7,420 nt of DNA from positions 1-7,420 of the forward strand of contig DAOUVM010000115.1 of assembly GCA_030667645.1 (NCBI GenBank). The letters are read 5' to 3'. The position numbers and the translations under genes are program-made. Positions 6,231-7,420 of the stretch are shown here, in pieces (positions within the stretch are counted from its first letter, which is position 1; every line of letters starts with the position of its first letter). The notes under the pieces were generated by a model. The model searched no databases. It saw only the letters and a list, made by a program, of their open reading frames with translations, and had not been told where the DNA came from. Source of the stretch: Ardenticatenales bacterium. Its GTDB lineage: Bacteria > Chloroflexota > Anaerolineae > Promineifilales > UBA4811.

Positions 6231-6625
6231 CTGAGAAAAAGAACGTGCTAATTGTTGATGATGACGTTCAGTTGGTGGATACGGTGACAACTCTGCTAGA
6301 GAGTGTTGGGTACCGGGTGGCCTCTGCCTACCAGGCTGAGGAAGGCATGGAACTGGCCAAGAAGATCAAACCAGACTTGATCTTGCTGGATGTCATGTTC
6401 GCTGCGCCACCGGGGCCAGACGGCATTGAGATATCGAGACGGCTTCACCAGGACAGCGAACTCTCCGACATTCCAGTCATTATCCTCACCGGGATAAGAA
6501 AGGTGCTTGATTACCCGTTTAGAATCAGCCCCGACGAGACGTGGATGCCGGTAAAGGCCTTTCTTGAAAAGCCTATCAAGCCGGACAAGCTGCTGGCTGA
6601 GATTGCCAAAACCCTGGGGTCGTGA
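6227..6625 (+). CDS. Stand-alone receiver (response regulator without output domain)
   Basis: This 132-residue protein is a single CheY-like receiver with no output domain. The active site is intact: acidic residues Asp11-Asp13 (VLIVDDDV), phosphoacceptor Asp55 (LILLDVMF), Thr88 (VIILTG) and Lys115 (FLEKP). Two loops are longer than usual: after Asp55 the sequence is FAAPPGPDG rather than a short MPGMDG-type turn, and 27 residues separate Thr88 from Lys115, including the segment RKVLDYPFRISPDETWMPVK. Its start overlaps the kinase stop (ATGA), so the kinase at 4299-6230 is its likely phosphodonor. With no DNA-binding domain it must act by protein contact, as a phosphate relay or sink, or on the redox complex encoded downstream. 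The loop insertions could form such an interface; that is inference. Confidence 0.92.
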   Translation: MTEKKNVLIVDDDVQLVDTVTTLLESVGYRVASAYQAEEGMELAKKIKPDLILLDVMFAAPPGPDGIEISRRLHQDSELSDIPVIILTGIRKVLDYPFRISPDETWMPVKAFLEKPIKPDKLLAEIAKTLGS

Positions 6626-6655
6626 GACTGGCCATCGGTGATCCGGACTCATCCG

Positions 6656-6661
6656 AGGAGG
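6656..6661 (+). promoter_or_regulatory. Ribosome binding site for the NuoE-like gene
   Basis: AGGAGG lies 5 nt before the ATG at 6667, within the 41-nt gap after the receiver gene. No terminator or promoter is evident in that gap (only a 4-bp hairpin, CGGA-CTCA-TCCG, at 6644-6655), so read-through from the kinase-receiver pair is expected. Confidence 0.75.
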
Positions 6662-6666
6662 TGTAA

Positions 6667-7170
6667 ATGACAAAAGAGATTGAGCGCGCCCCTGAGAAAG
6701 ATCCACTCGCCATTCCCGAAATGCGAGCCATCATTGATCGCGTCATTGAGGAGAGTGAACATTTGCCCGGCGCTTTGATGGTGGTGCTGAACCAACTGCA
6801 GAGCCGGGTCGGCTATGTATCCTTTCCCATGCAGGATTATGTGGCCCAGAGGCTCCGGGTCCCATTGAGCCAGGTTTATGGCGTAGTTTCTTTTTACTCT
6901 TTCTTCACCACCGAGCCCAGGGGCAAGCATGCCGTCAAACTGTGCTTGGGAACCGCGTGCTATGTGGGAGGCGCGTCAAAACTAATCGAGGTCGCCAAGG
7001 ATGTACTGGGGATCCAAGTCGGGGAGACCACGGCCGACTGGCAGGTCTCGCTGGAATGCTGCCGCTGTGTGGGGGCTTGCAGCCAGGCGCCAACTGTAAT
7101 GATAGACGACGAGGTGTATGGTCGCGTAACTATCGAGCAGTTGCCGGAGATCATCAGCGAATATCAATAG
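6667..7170 (+). CDS. NuoE/HydC-like [2Fe-2S] thioredoxin-fold subunit
   Basis: This 167-residue protein matches the 24-kDa NuoE family: a helical N-terminal part (about 15-80, including LPGALMVVLNQLQSRVGYVS and VYGVVSFYSFFTTEPRG) followed by a thioredoxin-like [2Fe-2S] ferredoxin domain. Cluster ligands are Cys93 and Cys98 (CLGTAC) and Cys134 and Cys138 (CVGAC), the family spacing. Two more cysteines, 131 and 132, precede the second pair. The family passes electrons between a NuoF-like flavin subunit and partners in NADH dehydrogenases, NAD-linked formate dehydrogenases and bifurcating [FeFe] hydrogenases (HydC). Length is normal for a HydC/NuoE. The short acidic N-terminus and absence of a signal peptide place it in the cytoplasm. 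The following GHKL ATPase gene favours the hydrogenase-type setting rather than respiratory complex I, but the partner subunits are outside the window. Confidence 0.93.
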   Translation: MTKEIERAPEKDPLAIPEMRAIIDRVIEESEHLPGALMVVLNQLQSRVGYVSFPMQDYVAQRLRVPLSQVYGVVSFYSFFTTEPRGKHAVKLCLGTACYVGGASKLIEVAKDVLGIQVGETTADWQVSLECCRCVGACSQAPTVMIDDEVYGRVTIEQLPEIISEYQ

Positions 7171-7181
7171 GGTGGAAGGGT

Positions 7182-7420
7182 TTGAAGGAAATCGCGTTGC
7201 ACATCCTTGACATCGCCGAAAACAGCATTGCCGCCGGCGCCGAGAGGGTACAAATCACGGTTGAGGAGAGGGCCCCAGACAACCGAGTCCGCATAGTCGT
7301 GCAGGACGACGGCGAAGGAATGGATGAGGAAACGCTGGCCCACATCACCGATCCGTTTGTAACCAGCCGATCCACTCGGGCAGCAGGATTGGGCATCCCG
7401 TTTCTCAAAGCCGCGGCTGA
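7182..7420 (+). CDS. Stand-alone GHKL (histidine-kinase-like) ATPase domain, C-terminus outside window
   Basis: The frame starts 11 nt after the NuoE-like stop and runs off the window with 79 codons visible. It opens directly on the ATP-binding fold: N box HILDIAENSIAAGA with Asn14 near the start, G1 box DDGEGM (42-47), F-box-like DPFVTSR (57-63) and G2 AAGLGIPFLK (67-76). There is no sensor or His-phosphoacceptor domain before it, so this is a catalytic-domain-only protein, not a full kinase. Homologous stand-alone ATPases are typical neighbours of NuoE-like genes in [FeFe]-hydrogenase operons; their exact role is unsettled. I prefer TTG 7182 (KEIALHILDIAENS matches the usual family start), with GGTGG 6 nt upstream. 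A TTG at 7197 has a better-spaced AAGGA but would cut the conserved N-terminus. Confidence 0.88.
   Translation, partial: MKEIALHILDIAENSIAAGAERVQITVEERAPDNRVRIVVQDDGEGMDEETLAHITDPFVTSRSTRAAGLGIPFLKAAA

Overview
The window reads as ordinary bacterial chromosome: fairly GC-rich, tightly packed, with consensus Shine-Dalgarno sites (GGAGG, AAGGAGGA), a perfect TATAAT -10 element and gene overlaps. The gene content is a DUF4118-like/GAF/GAF/HisKA_3 kinase with a NarL-type regulator, a Cache-HAMP kinase, a NuoE/HydC-type [2Fe-2S] protein and a catalytic-domain-only GHKL ATPase. This combination fits an anaerobic or facultative bacterium, and Chloroflexota (Anaerolineae-like) is my best guess. That placement is inference from architecture, not from a marker gene. 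I see no tRNA, rRNA, CRISPR array, insertion sequence or phage gene.

Left part, minus strand, transcribed right to left. A two-component operon starts at a convincing promoter (-10 at 3862-3857). It encodes a NarL/FixJ response regulator (3827-3141), then, after a 105-nt gap with two small hairpins, a membrane GAF-domain histidine kinase (3035-975). A GC-rich hairpin followed by a U-rich tract (about 790-743) probably ends this transcript. Next on the same strand is the start of an exported protein with TolB/PD40-like propeller motifs (631 to beyond the left edge).

Middle. A divergent intergenic region of about 470 nt (3828-4298) separates the two transcription units. It holds the minus-strand promoter, a probable extended -10 promoter (TGCTATAGT, 4204-4212) for the rightward operon, and several short repeats that could be regulator sites.

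Right part, plus strand. A tightly spaced operon encodes a Cache-HAMP-HisKA-HATPase sensor kinase (4299-6230), an output-less receiver protein overlapping it by 4 nt (6227-6625), a NuoE/HydC-like thioredoxin-fold [2Fe-2S] subunit (6667-7170), and the N-terminus of a stand-alone GHKL ATPase (TTG start at 7182, running off the right edge). In known clostridial and thermophile gene sets a NuoE-like subunit followed by such an ATPase precedes NuoF-like and [FeFe]-hydrogenase genes, so a bifurcating hydrogenase or related NAD(P)H-linked complex probably continues to the right. The most interesting feature is the layout: a membrane ligand sensor, a receiver with no output domain and an orphan ATPase are co-transcribed with a redox-complex subunit, and a second complete two-component system is divergent to them.
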